Assembly: GCA_946403215.1 (NCBI GenBank)
Contig: CAMIZG010000007.1
Coordinates: 1 to 55,690, forward strand
Length of the DNA stretch: 55,690 nt
Direction of reading: 5' to 3'
Origin: an uncultured Bacteroidales bacterium
GTDB taxonomy: Bacteria; Bacteroidota; Bacteroidia; Bacteroidales; Paludibacteraceae
Position 1 is the stretch's first letter. The number at the start of each line of letters is the position of its first letter. A program made the position numbers and the translations under genes. Below, one piece after another: positions 26,512 through 35,740 of this stretch. Under the pieces are notes generated by a model. It saw nothing but the letters and a program-made list of their open reading frames with translations. It searched no databases and had not been told where the DNA came from.

Positions 26512-27993
26512 ATGCGCAAACTAACAACGATATTTCTACTCAGCTGTTCATTGCTGACCATGGCTCTTGTTCCGCCGCGTGATCCATCCAAGTGGGACGA
26601 GTGGCGGAAGTCTGTTTATAGCAGCCAGCAGTCTGACGCCAAACGCATGCCTGCAACAACACAATGGGTAGGAGATCCGACACCCATAGATACAGTTCTG
26701 GTAATCATGGCCAACTTCACCGACTACACGTTCGTCAGCTCTCGTGAAGATGTGGACTCGATGTTCAACGGACAGAACTGGACGAAGGATGATGCCAAGG
26801 GAAGTGTGCGGCAGTACTTCTATGACCAGTCGGCAGGACAGTATAACCCCTACTTCCGGGTCGTAGGCCCTGTGAATCTTCCCCAAGGCTATGCCTATTA
26901 CGGTGCCGGAAAAAATGGTACTGCACGCCCGGGAGAGATGGTACTGACTGCATGCGACCTAGTGAAAGATCAGGTGGATTTCAGTCGCCTGGACAACGAT
27001 AATGACGATTATGTTGATCTGGTGTTTGTCCTATTTGCAGGTTTTGGCGAAAATGATCCTCCGAAAGCAAGTGGATTGGTATCCAATTCCGACGATTTAC
27101 CTTGGCCGCATTACTCCACTATCTCCAGCAGTAAGGAATTCAACGGTAAGAAAATAAGTGCTTACGAGATCAGCAACGAGTTGGATGGATGGTATTCTAC
27201 CCAAACGAAGCATGTTGTGTCGGGCATCGGTGTGCTCTGTCATGAGTTCAGCCACGCACTCGGTTTACCTGACTTATATGAGACGAGCAAGCCCTATCAC
27301 AACCAAAAGTTGTTAGGCGAATGGGACATAATGTGCAATGGTCCGTACAACGATGACATGCACTCGCCCGCTTCGTACTCGGCATATGAGCGATTCTTCA
27401 TGGGGTGGCTCAAACCGAAGCTTATCACAGAAGCCGCCTACCTGGAGTTGGAGCCATTAACCGATAGCAACAAAGCGTACCTGATCACGGAGAGTGATGA
27501 GGACATTGAGGATGGTGCCCACCCCTATCCTACCGTGTTCTATCTGCTTGAGAACCGCCAGAGGAAAAGTTGGGACAGAGGAACTCCCGGCAAAGGATTG
27601 ATGCTCACCCGCATCAACTACCGCAGTACATGGTGGTCGGGCAACACAGTAAATGCCAGTGCTAATAACATGGGTGTAGATATCATCGAAGCAGATGGAT
27701 TAACTCCCATGTATGATGAGAATAACGATACTAATGGCTATTTTGGAAAACCCGGTGACTTGTTCCCGACAGGTGCAACTGAATACACGGGCATTAACGA
27801 CCACGCCATTACAAATATCATCACAAATAATGGCATCATCCGCTTCAGTTTCCGCGGCGCAGAACCCATTGGCCCGACGACTGATATCACACCGGTAAAT
27901 GCACAGCCAACTCACAAGATGATACGCAATGGACAGTTGTTCATTCATGTTAATGGATACACTTACACCATATTCGGCGTGCGGCAAGAGTAA
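26512..27993 (+). CDS. Secreted M6-family metalloprotease without its own propeptide
   Basis: 493 aa. The Sec signal is MRKLTTIFLLSCSLLTMA. The mature protein starts almost directly at the catalytic region (PTPIDTVLVIMANFTDYTF). The zinc site is H244-E-F-S-H248-A-L-G-L-P-D, the M6/immune inhibitor A signature. DSMFNGQNWTKDDAKGSVRQYFYDQSAGQYNP and VDFSRLDNDNDDYVDLVFVL (a possible calcium loop, DNDNDD) match the paralogue at 28009. A C-terminal motif (RNGQLFIHVNGYTYTIFG) is shared with that paralogue. Expected to cleave host or dietary proteins outside the cell. The missing propeptide is encoded immediately upstream. Confidence 0.9.
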   Translation: MRKLTTIFLLSCSLLTMALVPPRDPSKWDEWRKSVYSSQQSDAKRMPATTQWVGDPTPIDTVLVIMANFTDYTFVSSREDVDSMFNGQNWTKDDAKGSVRQYFYDQSAGQYNPYFRVVGPVNLPQGYAYYGAGKNGTARPGEMVLTACDLVKDQVDFSRLDNDNDDYVDLVFVLFAGFGENDPPKASGLVSNSDDLPWPHYSTISSSKEFNGKKISAYEISNELDGWYSTQTKHVVSGIGVLCHEFSHALGLPDLYETSKPYHNQKLLGEWDIMCNGPYNDDMHSPASYSAYERFFMGWLKPKLITEAAYLELEPLTDSNKAYLITESDEDIEDGAHPYPTVFYLLENRQRKSWDRGTPGKGLMLTRINYRSTWWSGNTVNASANNMGVDIIEADGLTPMYDENNDTNGYFGKPGDLFPTGATEYTGINDHAITNIITNNGIIRFSFRGAEPIGPTTDITPVNAQPTHKMIRNGQLFIHVNGYTYTIFGVRQE

Positions 27994-28008
27994 CATTACT
28001 CGACGAAC

Positions 28009-29631
28009 ATGAAGAAAATCATAGTATTTATATTGGTCTTCTGTACAATGGCGGTCGGTTTGTCGGCTAAGCCTGCGCGTCGTGATGCACTTACTCTAAT
28101 CCAACCTGATGGTACCCGGCTAACGGCCTACCAGCATGGTGATGCTTTTTTCCATTACTATACGGATGTTCAAGGCAATATGCTTCAGCAATCGCCTGAC
28201 GGGTACTATCGTGCAACTGCTATGCCCTCAGCAGAAGAACTGGAGGCGCGCTACATGAGTAATCCCCGACGTATAGCCCAGCAGCAAATGGTAGGCGGAG
28301 AGTTGAATCTTGCGCCACGTGGACTGATTATCCTGGTCAACTTCACCAACCTCGAGTTTAAGACAACGGCAGCGGAAATAGATTCGATGCTCAATGGTCA
28401 GAATTACACACGTCACTATTCATTTGTCAGCGATGGTCGTCGCAGAACCATCACTTCATCGGGAAGTGCACGGCAATATTTCCAAGATAATTCGTTCGGT
28501 CAGTACAACCCTGTGTTTGATGTAGTAGGACCTGTGACGCTGAGCCAATCTTATTCTTATTACGGTAAGAACAATGCAAGCGGTAATGATCAGCATGCCG
28601 ATAGTATGATCAAAGAAGCATGCGAACTTGTGGACGACCAAGTAGATTTCGCCATTTATGACAACAATAACGATGGCAAGGTGGATTTTGTGTACGTACT
28701 ATATGCCGGTTATGGTGAGGCGGATGGTGCAGGGGCGAATTATGTTTGGCCACATAACTTCAAGTTGTCCTACAGCCAGGAATGTACTGTTGATGGTAAG
28801 CTGGTGGATAACTACGCTTGCTCCAACGAGGTGGATTATGCGTCCAAACAACACGATGGAATAGGCACATTCTGCCATGAGTTTTCACATGTGTTGGGCT
28901 TACCTGACTTGTATGCAACTGAAAAGAATCTATTCCACAAGACTTTAGGTATGTGGGATATTCTTGATTATGGACCTTACAACAACGACGGCAACACTCC
29001 TCCATGTTACTCGGCGTACGAGCGCTTCTATGTGGGGTGGCTCAAGCCTACGGTCATCAATAAAGTCTGTGATGTGCAGTTGCCAGCCCTACACGAATCG
29101 AATGCAGTTGTGTTGTTGACGTCAAAAGGCACCCACAACCTGATGGGAGCATCGCCCAATCCCACAACATTCTACCTCTTAGAAAATCGTCAGCAGGAGG
29201 GGTGGGACAAATACCTTCCAGGACATGGATTACTTGTGACGAAGATTACATATAATCTATACCGCTGGATGAGTAATACAGTTAACAATTCTCCAAATTC
29301 CATGGGTGTTGATCTGATCGAGGCGGATGGCGAGGCTCCGAAATACAGTGCAAGCGATCCGTCGTCAATCGGATATTTTGGCAAAGCGGAAGATGCTTAC
29401 CCTGCCGGTTCTACATCGTTCACAGCACTTGCTTCGTACCAGGTGACGGATATCCGAGAAAAGGATGGTGTGGTGTTCTTCCAAGTGAATGGTGGAGGAG
29501 AGACTATTGCGCTAGAGGTGGAGAACACTATTATACCGAATAATCCTACAGTGAGAAAGGTATTCCGAGACGGACAAATTCTAATCGAGCATAACGGCGT
29601 ATGCTACGACTTGTTTGGTAATAAATACTGA
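28009..29631 (+). CDS. Secreted M6-family metalloprotease with fused propeptide
   Basis: 540 aa. A Sec signal ([20 protein letters not shown]) is followed by a propeptide (about 25-100, [20 protein letters not shown]) and the catalytic domain. The zinc motif is H290-E-F-S-H294-V-L-G-L-P-D, and a calcium-loop-like [19 protein letters not shown] precedes it. The C-terminal motif [19 protein letters not shown] resembles that of the neighbour at 26512. Similarity along the whole catalytic domain indicates a tandem duplication. Start ATG is 15 bp after the preceding protease, so all three genes probably form one secreted-protease operon. Confidence 0.92.
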   Translation: MKKIIVFILVFCTMAVGLSAKPARRDALTLIQPDGTRLTAYQHGDAFFHYYTDVQGNMLQQSPDGYYRATAMPSAEELEARYMSNPRRIAQQQMVGGELNLAPRGLIILVNFTNLEFKTTAAEIDSMLNGQNYTRHYSFVSDGRRRTITSSGSARQYFQDNSFGQYNPVFDVVGPVTLSQSYSYYGKNNASGNDQHADSMIKEACELVDDQVDFAIYDNNNDGKVDFVYVLYAGYGEADGAGANYVWPHNFKLSYSQECTVDGKLVDNYACSNEVDYASKQHDGIGTFCHEFSHVLGLPDLYATEKNLFHKTLGMWDILDYGPYNNDGNTPPCYSAYERFYVGWLKPTVINKVCDVQLPALHESNAVVLLTSKGTHNLMGASPNPTTFYLLENRQQEGWDKYLPGHGLLVTKITYNLYRWMSNTVNNSPNSMGVDLIEADGEAPKYSASDPSSIGYFGKAEDAYPAGSTSFTALASYQVTDIREKDGVVFFQVNGGGETIALEVENTIIPNNPTVRKVFRDGQILIEHNGVCYDLFGNKY

Positions 29632-29632
29632 T

Positions 29633-30394
29633 ATGAAACTTATCTCTTATAATGTTAACGGCATCCGCTCTGCGCTAAGTAAAGGACTATTGGATTGGCT
29701 GCAGACGGCTAATCCGGATGTGTTCTGCATACAGGAGAGCAAGGCGCAGCCCGAACAGATCGATGTAACCGCTTTTGCCGAACTGGGCTATACAAGTTAT
29801 ATCCACTCGGCAGAGAAGAAAGGTTATTCAGGCGTGTGTATCTTTAGCAAGCAACATGCAGACAAAGTGGTTGTCGGCATGAATAACGACCGCTATGATC
29901 GAGAGGGACGTGTACTTCGTGCAGACTTTGGCGAACTGACAGTCGTATGCGTGTATGTCCCTTCCGGTACGACAGGCGATGTTCGGCAAGAGTTCAAGAT
30001 GGACTTTCTGGAGGTTTTTCTCAAGTGGTTGGGCGAGCTGCGCAAAGAGCGTCAGAATGTAATCATCTGTGGTGACTTCAATATATGCCACAAGCCTATT
30101 GACATCAATCATCCAGAGCGTCAGATTGGCGTATCAGGCTTCCTGCCTGAGGAACGAGAGTGGATGGATCGCTGGCAGGAGTCAGGATTGGTGGATACCT
30201 TCCGCGTATTCTGTCAAGCCCCCGAGATGTACAGTTGGTGGAGTTACCGTGCCGGCGCTCGAGCACACAATGCCGGCTGGCGTATCGACTACTTCTGGGT
30301 GAGCGAGTCGCTACGTGAACGGTTGCGTGATGCACGCATTCATAGCGAAGCAGTCCATAGCGACCATTGTCCGGTGTCGTTGGAAATAGAATAA
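29633..30394 (+). CDS. xth: Exodeoxyribonuclease III (AP endonuclease)
   Basis: 253 aa, typical length. It cleaves DNA 5' to abasic sites and trims 3' ends in base-excision repair. ATG 29633 gives the canonical [15 protein letters not shown] with N7. E35 in [12 protein letters not shown] is the metal ligand, [12 protein letters not shown] supplies D and N of the active site, and [12 protein letters not shown] holds the terminal catalytic D-H pair. An in-frame TTG six codons upstream overlaps the previous gene and was not chosen. It starts one base after the M6 protease stop and ends four bases before lptB. Confidence 0.95.
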   Translation: MKLISYNVNGIRSALSKGLLDWLQTANPDVFCIQESKAQPEQIDVTAFAELGYTSYIHSAEKKGYSGVCIFSKQHADKVVVGMNNDRYDREGRVLRADFGELTVVCVYVPSGTTGDVRQEFKMDFLEVFLKWLGELRKERQNVIICGDFNICHKPIDINHPERQIGVSGFLPEEREWMDRWQESGLVDTFRVFCQAPEMYSWWSYRAGARAHNAGWRIDYFWVSESLRERLRDARIHSEAVHSDHCPVSLEIE

Positions 30395-30398
30395 GATT

Positions 30399-31142
30399 AT
30401 GCAAACCTTACGAACTGAACATCTGTATAAAAAATACGGTAAACGTACCGTAGTTAATGATGTGAGTATCCATCTTGAGCAAGGTGAGATAGTCGGTCTG
30501 CTTGGCCCGAACGGGGCAGGCAAGACAACTACGTTCTACATGACCACGGGACTAGTCACAGCCAATAACGGAAAGATATTCCTTGATGATACGGATATCA
30601 CGTCATACCCAATGTATAAACGTGCCAAACTCGGCATTGGCTATCTGCCTCAAGAGGCATCGGTATTCCGCAAGATGACAGTGGAGGACAATATACTCTC
30701 AGTGTTGGAGATGACTGATTTCAGCAAGGACTACCAACACGAAAAATTAGAGCAGTTAATAAAGGAGTTCAATCTGGAACATGTGCGCACGAACCTTGGT
30801 GACAGATTGTCCGGTGGTGAACGGCGTCGTACGGAAATTGCCCGCTGTTTGGCTATTGAGCCGAAGTTTGTGATGCTTGACGAGCCGTTTGCCGGTGTCG
30901 ACCCGATTGCCGTACAGGAGATACAAGATGTAGTGTGGAAACTCAAGGACAAGAATATCGGCATCCTTATTACCGACCATAATGTGGACGAAACGCTGTC
31001 CATTACAGACCGGGCGTACCTGCTATTTGAGGGCAAGATACTCTTCCACGGCACACCTGAAGAACTTGCAGCCAATCCGATTGTGCGCAATAACTACCTC
31101 GGTCGCGACTTCGAGTTGAAACGCAAAACAAAAGCAGAGTAA
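30399..31142 (+). CDS. lptB: LPS export ABC transporter ATP-binding protein LptB
   Basis: 247 aa. LptB powers extraction of lipopolysaccharide from the inner membrane with LptFG. Walker A is GPNGAGKT (36-43), followed by the LptB-typical [29 protein letters not shown], the signature [14 protein letters not shown] and Walker [17 protein letters not shown]. LptF, LptG and LptC are not adjacent. Its position just before a surface polysaccharide cluster fits a shared envelope role. Confidence 0.95.
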   Translation: MQTLRTEHLYKKYGKRTVVNDVSIHLEQGEIVGLLGPNGAGKTTTFYMTTGLVTANNGKIFLDDTDITSYPMYKRAKLGIGYLPQEASVFRKMTVEDNILSVLEMTDFSKDYQHEKLEQLIKEFNLEHVRTNLGDRLSGGERRRTEIARCLAIEPKFVMLDEPFAGVDPIAVQEIQDVVWKLKDKNIGILITDHNVDETLSITDRAYLLFEGKILFHGTPEELAANPIVRNNYLGRDFELKRKTKAE

Positions 31143-31172
31143 CCTAAATATATACTTCGTACGAGATTCTAC

Positions 31173-32168
31173 ATGAGGGAAATCTGTAAACATAGCCCGA
31201 TAATGGCAGGCACATGCATTATGGTGTTTGCACTCATGTTGTACGGATGTCAGAAACCCGATTTTGAATTGGCTGTTCATGAATGTGCATCCATGCCTGT
31301 TGGGCGGGCTTGTGCTGCTGCGTTTGTAGTTAACGACAAGGCATATGTGTTTGGTGGTAGAGATAGTGTTGGTGCAACATGCAACGATCTGTGGCTGTAC
31401 ACTCCAAGTTCAAACTCCTGGGTATCAATAGGGGCCACACCGCTCAAGCCGCGTCTGCATCCAGCCGCATGTGTACATAATGGCAAAGTATATCTTGGGC
31501 TTGGATTTGATGGCAAGTACGGCAGGGACACATGCTACCATCGTGACTGGTGGGAATTCACACCATCCACGCAAACATGGCGGCAATTGGCAGATTATCC
31601 CAATAATTATACCGACCGTGCAACAGCATTTGCGGCCGACGGGGAATTGTACGTTGGCTATGGTTTTTTCTGGAATTACCGACGTGACATGTTCCGCTAC
31701 AACATTGCAGACAATCGTTGGGATTCAATTGATGTGGAGGTGGCTTTTCATGGTTTTCCCACGCGCTCATTCGGAGGTACCGGATGTTCGTGCGGCAATA
31801 GGCATTTTATGGGCACAGGGTATTACCGCAGAAGTCTGAATTGGTGGGGAGAATTGGTGGATGGTTCGCATTGGGAACAACGTGCCGATGTGCCCGGACG
31901 TTCGCGCACGTTGGCAGCCTCAGCGGCAACAGAAAGGTATGTTTATTTGACCGGTGGTATTCATTATGGAGGTGTGAATACGAATGGCGAAGTGCTGCAA
32001 GACATCCGACGTTATGATCCGGAAAAAGACAAATGGCACTGGGTGGCAGTTATGCCGCAACGGTTATTAAATCATGTCTGTTTTGCTATTAAAGGTAAGG
32101 TTTATTGGGGATTAGGAGAAGATGATAATTGGCACGTAAGCAATAAACTCCACTGTATTGAGGAATAG
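31173..32168 (+). CDS. Kelch-repeat lipoprotein
   Basis: 331 aa. A lipoprotein signal with lipobox L23-Y-G-C26 precedes about five Kelch-type blades, seen as repeated GKVYLGLGFDG, DLWLYTPSSNSW and DIRRYDPEKDKWHW elements. Such beta-propellers usually bind other molecules rather than catalyse. ATG 31173 was preferred over ATG 31203 because it supplies the positively charged n-region. It overlaps the Wzi-like gene by 11 bp, which suggests a linked envelope function. Confidence 0.8.
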   Translation: MREICKHSPIMAGTCIMVFALMLYGCQKPDFELAVHECASMPVGRACAAAFVVNDKAYVFGGRDSVGATCNDLWLYTPSSNSWVSIGATPLKPRLHPAACVHNGKVYLGLGFDGKYGRDTCYHRDWWEFTPSTQTWRQLADYPNNYTDRATAFAADGELYVGYGFFWNYRRDMFRYNIADNRWDSIDVEVAFHGFPTRSFGGTGCSCGNRHFMGTGYYRRSLNWWGELVDGSHWEQRADVPGRSRTLAASAATERYVYLTGGIHYGGVNTNGEVLQDIRRYDPEKDKWHWVAVMPQRLLNHVCFAIKGKVYWGLGEDDNWHVSNKLHCIEE

Positions 32169-33645
32169 ATTGCTATATACTATAATAATGTTCGTGCTCT
32201 GCGCATGCGTACAGGCACGCGAGTTGAGCTGGAACTGGTGGCCGACAGGTATCCGTGAGGGGGTGTCAGCCAGTTGCGATACACTGCGCTATGATTTAGG
32301 AGTGAAAGCTGTTGCATCGAGCGGCAAGTATGCGCCGTTTTGGTTGCAAAGCAATACGAATGGCGATGTGAGTAGCAGTCCTTATAGCGCTAACCTATGT
32401 GTGGGAATATACAAGGATGCTGTGCATCCAGAGCGCTGGTGGGATTATGATTTTTCCATACAACTGACAGGGCGTGTGCAGTCTCCAATCCCTGAGAGCG
32501 CTTTTGCTATTCAGCAGCATACCGCAACTGGCTACTTCAATCAACTCTATGCTCACGTGCGCCTGTATCTATTTGATATTACTGTCGGCATAAAACCGCT
32601 CATCTATGAGACGCAGGATACTGCTCTAAGCATGGGGAGCATGGTTTTCTCCGGCAACAGCCAACCTCTTCCAAGAGTAACAATAGGCATAGACAAGTTC
32701 GTTCCGTTCCCCGGTTGCTATGGATATTTTGAATTGAAAGGAGGTCTGACGCATGCTTGGATGCCCGATAATGTGTACATGAAAGGCAGTTTCGTTCATC
32801 ATAAGTTTGCTGCAGTCCGTCTTGGCGGCCGACTGCCGGTAAATGTCAGTTATGAGTTTCATCACGCTGCTCAATGGGGAGGAATCAGTCCGGAATATGG
32901 TGATATAGGTAGTGATTTTCGCTCGTTTGTCAACGTGCTGATGGCGCGCTCCGGAGGTGTGATGAGTAACGACCAATTGAATGCACAAGGCAACCACGTA
33001 GGGAGTCAGCAATTAGTGTTAACCGGTAAAGGTGAGGGGTGGCAACTGTATGCCTATTGGCAGAACTTCTTTGAAGATAACTTTGCGTTTCTCGGTAACG
33101 GGCAAAATATCGCGGATGGCCTGTGGGGTATAGGATTCAAGCAGACTCACTGGCCTTTCATTCAAGGCTTTACGTATGAGTTCATGAATACGACTGATCA
33201 GTCCGGCCCGTGGCACGACAGAGATGGTCTATGTTACGCCGGCTATGATAGCTATTACCGCAACGGTGTGTTTCGCAATGGGTGGAACTATTGGTATCGG
33301 TCAATGGGTACGCCATTTATCACCTCACCGCTATATAACAGCGATGGTACGATATACACACTCAATAGTCGCGTAATGGTTCATCACGTGGGTGTGAGAG
33401 GAGAAATATACGGTTTTCAGTACCGTGTGCTGGCAAGTCATGCTCGCAATTACGGAAACGATGTAACCAGTCGTGCTCTTACGAGTTACAATACAGCTCT
33501 GCTGCTCGAAGTTAGGAAACATGTGGAACAAGCGTGGGGACTGGACTTTGGGGTGCGGTTGGCAGGAGATTTCGGCACGCAATGGGGAAATCAGTTTGGC
33601 GCGCTGTTAACGATTAGCAAACAAGGAATCATCACTCAATGGTAA
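32158..33645 (+). CDS. Capsule-assembly Wzi-like outer-membrane protein
   Basis: 495 aa. TTG 32158 gives a complete signal (RNRLLYTIIMFVLCACVQA); the next ATG (32188) would cut it. The mature protein shows LGVKAVASSGKYAPFWLQSNTNG, many amphipathic strands and aromatic girdle residues typical of the 18-strand Wzi barrel, and GFTYEFMNTTDQSGPWHD in the middle. Wzi-family proteins hold capsule or O-polysaccharide on the outer membrane. It lies within a run of overlapping glycan genes. Its stop codon overlaps the start of the next glycosyltransferase, within a single copy (TAAACGACCAAATTG) resembling the 15-bp dispersed repeat. Confidence 0.75.
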   Translation: MRNRLLYTIIMFVLCACVQARELSWNWWPTGIREGVSASCDTLRYDLGVKAVASSGKYAPFWLQSNTNGDVSSSPYSANLCVGIYKDAVHPERWWDYDFSIQLTGRVQSPIPESAFAIQQHTATGYFNQLYAHVRLYLFDITVGIKPLIYETQDTALSMGSMVFSGNSQPLPRVTIGIDKFVPFPGCYGYFELKGGLTHAWMPDNVYMKGSFVHHKFAAVRLGGRLPVNVSYEFHHAAQWGGISPEYGDIGSDFRSFVNVLMARSGGVMSNDQLNAQGNHVGSQQLVLTGKGEGWQLYAYWQNFFEDNFAFLGNGQNIADGLWGIGFKQTHWPFIQGFTYEFMNTTDQSGPWHDRDGLCYAGYDSYYRNGVFRNGWNYWYRSMGTPFITSPLYNSDGTIYTLNSRVMVHHVGVRGEIYGFQYRVLASHARNYGNDVTSRALTSYNTALLLEVRKHVEQAWGLDFGVRLAGDFGTQWGNQFGALLTISKQGIITQW

Positions 33646-34343
33646 ACGACCAAATTGTACATATTATTATGCCTGTCAAGGACTCGATGGAGACAGCTGA
33701 AGTAGCTATCCGTGCCATCGTGGCGAGCGGCTATACATTGACTGTTTATGATGACTATTCGTCTGCCAAAACAGCTGTCCGGTTGGATGAACTAAGCAAG
33801 GAACTAGGTGTTGACGTTGTACACATTAGCACCAAGATTGACCATCCATCACCCAATTACCGATGGGTACTGATCAATGCCCAACGTGAGTGCTTAAGCA
33901 GCAATAGGCATCTAGTAATAATTGAAAGTGATGTGATAGTTGGAAATTCGACAGTAGACTCGATGCTCTATCAAGTAAAGCCTAGGATTGGCCTGATTGC
34001 GGCAGCTACCAAGGACGATAAGGGAGTGGTGAATTTTCCATATGAGTATGCGCGGAATATTAAAGAGGATGGCATTTGTAAGAGGCGTTTCTCATTCTGC
34101 TGTACACTGCTGACCAATGAGTTTATGCATGCGTACGACTTTAATGAACTTGATCCGACGAAGAACTGGTATGATGTACACATCAGTCACATGGCACAGA
34201 AATTAGGGTTTGATAATATACTTCAAGTCAGCAATCTTGTACTACACAAGCCTCACTCCAGCCGTCCGTGGAAACATTTGAAATATTCGAATCCATTGCT
34301 ATATTACTGGCGTAAACTGACGCAACGCCGAGATAGAATATGA
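33639..34343 (+). CDS. Glycosyltransferase family 2-like protein
   Basis: 234 aa. The N-terminus IVHIIMPVKDSMETAEVAIRAI and the acidic VIIESDVIVG segment (a D-x-D-like nucleotide-sugar site as E-S-D) fit a GT-A fold of family 2. No membrane helix is seen, so it would act at the cytoplasmic face. It overlaps wzi by seven bases and the next transferase by four (ATGA 34340-34343). Part of the lipopolysaccharide or capsule cluster. Donor and acceptor cannot be predicted. Confidence 0.7.
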   Translation: MVNDQIVHIIMPVKDSMETAEVAIRAIVASGYTLTVYDDYSSAKTAVRLDELSKELGVDVVHISTKIDHPSPNYRWVLINAQRECLSSNRHLVIIESDVIVGNSTVDSMLYQVKPRIGLIAAATKDDKGVVNFPYEYARNIKEDGICKRRFSFCCTLLTNEFMHAYDFNELDPTKNWYDVHISHMAQKLGFDNILQVSNLVLHKPHSSRPWKHLKYSNPLLYYWRKLTQRRDRI

Positions 34344-35740
34344 AACCGCTTGTATCCGTCATAGTACCGTTATATAATGCCGCGCCATTCATCGGTGAGA
34401 CTCTTGACAGTGTGCTGTCAAGTACTTATCGTCCTATTGAGGTGGTAGTGGTGGATGATGGTAGTGTGGACGATAGTTTGGCTGTTGCGCAAGTTATTGC
34501 CGGTCAGCATAAAGAGGTGCGCGTATTGCACCAAGCAAATGCAGGTGTGAGCGCAGCACGGAATCATGCTATACGTGAGGCTAAAGGAGAATATATTCTA
34601 CCAGTTGATGCCGATGACAAGATAGGTGCGACATATATTGAACATGCCGTAGATGCGATGGGTGACAAGGTGAGGATTGTTGGGTGCAAGGCTGAGTTCT
34701 TTGGCGCACGGCAGGGTGAATGGCATCTGCCTGATTTTTCGCATGAACTGCTGGCACGTAAAAACATAATACATGTAAGCAGCCTTTTCCGTAAATCAGA
34801 TTGGCAACTTGTCGGTGGCTTTTGCGAAGAGGATATTTATCGGGAGGACTGGGATTTCTGGCTTAGCCTAATGGAACTTGGAGGTGAGTATGTGCGGCTG
34901 AATGAAATAGGATTATTCTACCGCGTGCAAGCATCTTCGCGCCGCACGAAAGCCAAACAACAGAAACAAATAATAGTAGATGCTATCAACAGACGGCATT
35001 CGGCATATTTGGAGAAATATTTGGGTGGTCCGTTGCACCACCACCGTTCATGGTCAAAGTTCTTGAATCGTTTTCGTAGCGTCCGGCAGGAGGGGGAATG
35101 GAGTAAGTGGCTGGAAGGAGAAGTTATTTTCCATCGTCGTAATACATTGCGCCTAATTGGTGGTGTGGTTATCAAGCAGTTTGCCATCCCTAATCTTATG
35201 AGAGGTATTTGGTACGGATGGTTTAGCAAGAGTAAAGCGCGGCGCAGTTACGAGTATGCACTGCGGCTGAAAGGTTTGACACCTGAGCCTCTTGCTTATC
35301 GCGAGGTGTGTGTGTGTGGCATATTGCGCGAGAGCTGGTATGTTTGCCGGAAGTCGGAGTGCACCTACAGATTCAATGATTTGATTGGCGCGCCGCAATT
35401 CCTTCATCGGGACGAAATATTAACTGCCATCGGCAGGTTTACAGCTATCTTGCACCAGCGTGGCATATTGCATGGCGATTACTCGGGTGGAAATATTCTG
35501 TTTAATCAGGATGGTAGCAGGGTAGAAGTGATTGACCTGAATAGAGTGCATTTCTCCAAGCACCTCTCGCGCAGAAAGAGGTTGCAGAATTTCGAACGCC
35601 TGAATATCGACCGTGATGCGTTGCATATCATGGCTGAAGCATACGCACAGGAGATGAAAGAAGATGTTACATATGATGCCGAATATATCATCGCCCACCG
35701 ATGGCGCAAACATGTAAAACAAGGGATAACGAACCTATGA
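34340..35740 (+). CDS. Glycosyltransferase family 2 fused to a WaaP/Kdo-kinase-like domain
   Basis: 466 aa with two modules. Residues 1 to about 230 are a GT-A transferase: VSVIVPLYNAAPFIGETLDSV, VVVVDDGSVDDS, NAGVSAARNHAI and the metal site PVDADD. Residues about 270-440 resemble lipopolysaccharide core kinases (InaA/WaaP/Kdo kinase): the catalytic loop H378-G-D380-Y-S-G-G-N385 and the metal-binding I398-D399-L-N. A single protein would add a core sugar and phosphorylate the core. The two active sites are intact by motif. It overlaps the genes on both sides by ATGA. Confidence 0.8.
   Translation: MKPLVSVIVPLYNAAPFIGETLDSVLSSTYRPIEVVVVDDGSVDDSLAVAQVIAGQHKEVRVLHQANAGVSAARNHAIREAKGEYILPVDADDKIGATYIEHAVDAMGDKVRIVGCKAEFFGARQGEWHLPDFSHELLARKNIIHVSSLFRKSDWQLVGGFCEEDIYREDWDFWLSLMELGGEYVRLNEIGLFYRVQASSRRTKAKQQKQIIVDAINRRHSAYLEKYLGGPLHHHRSWSKFLNRFRSVRQEGEWSKWLEGEVIFHRRNTLRLIGGVVIKQFAIPNLMRGIWYGWFSKSKARRSYEYALRLKGLTPEPLAYREVCVCGILRESWYVCRKSECTYRFNDLIGAPQFLHRDEILTAIGRFTAILHQRGILHGDYSGGNILFNQDGSRVEVIDLNRVHFSKHLSRRKRLQNFERLNIDRDALHIMAEAYAQEMKEDVTYDAEYIIAHRWRKHVKQGITNL

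Noticed and set aside
26141..27993. Propeptide/protease split as a simple frameshift or sequencing error
   Set aside because: Each gene has its own complete signal peptide and start, and the first ends at a normal stop; a single indel cannot produce this arrangement.
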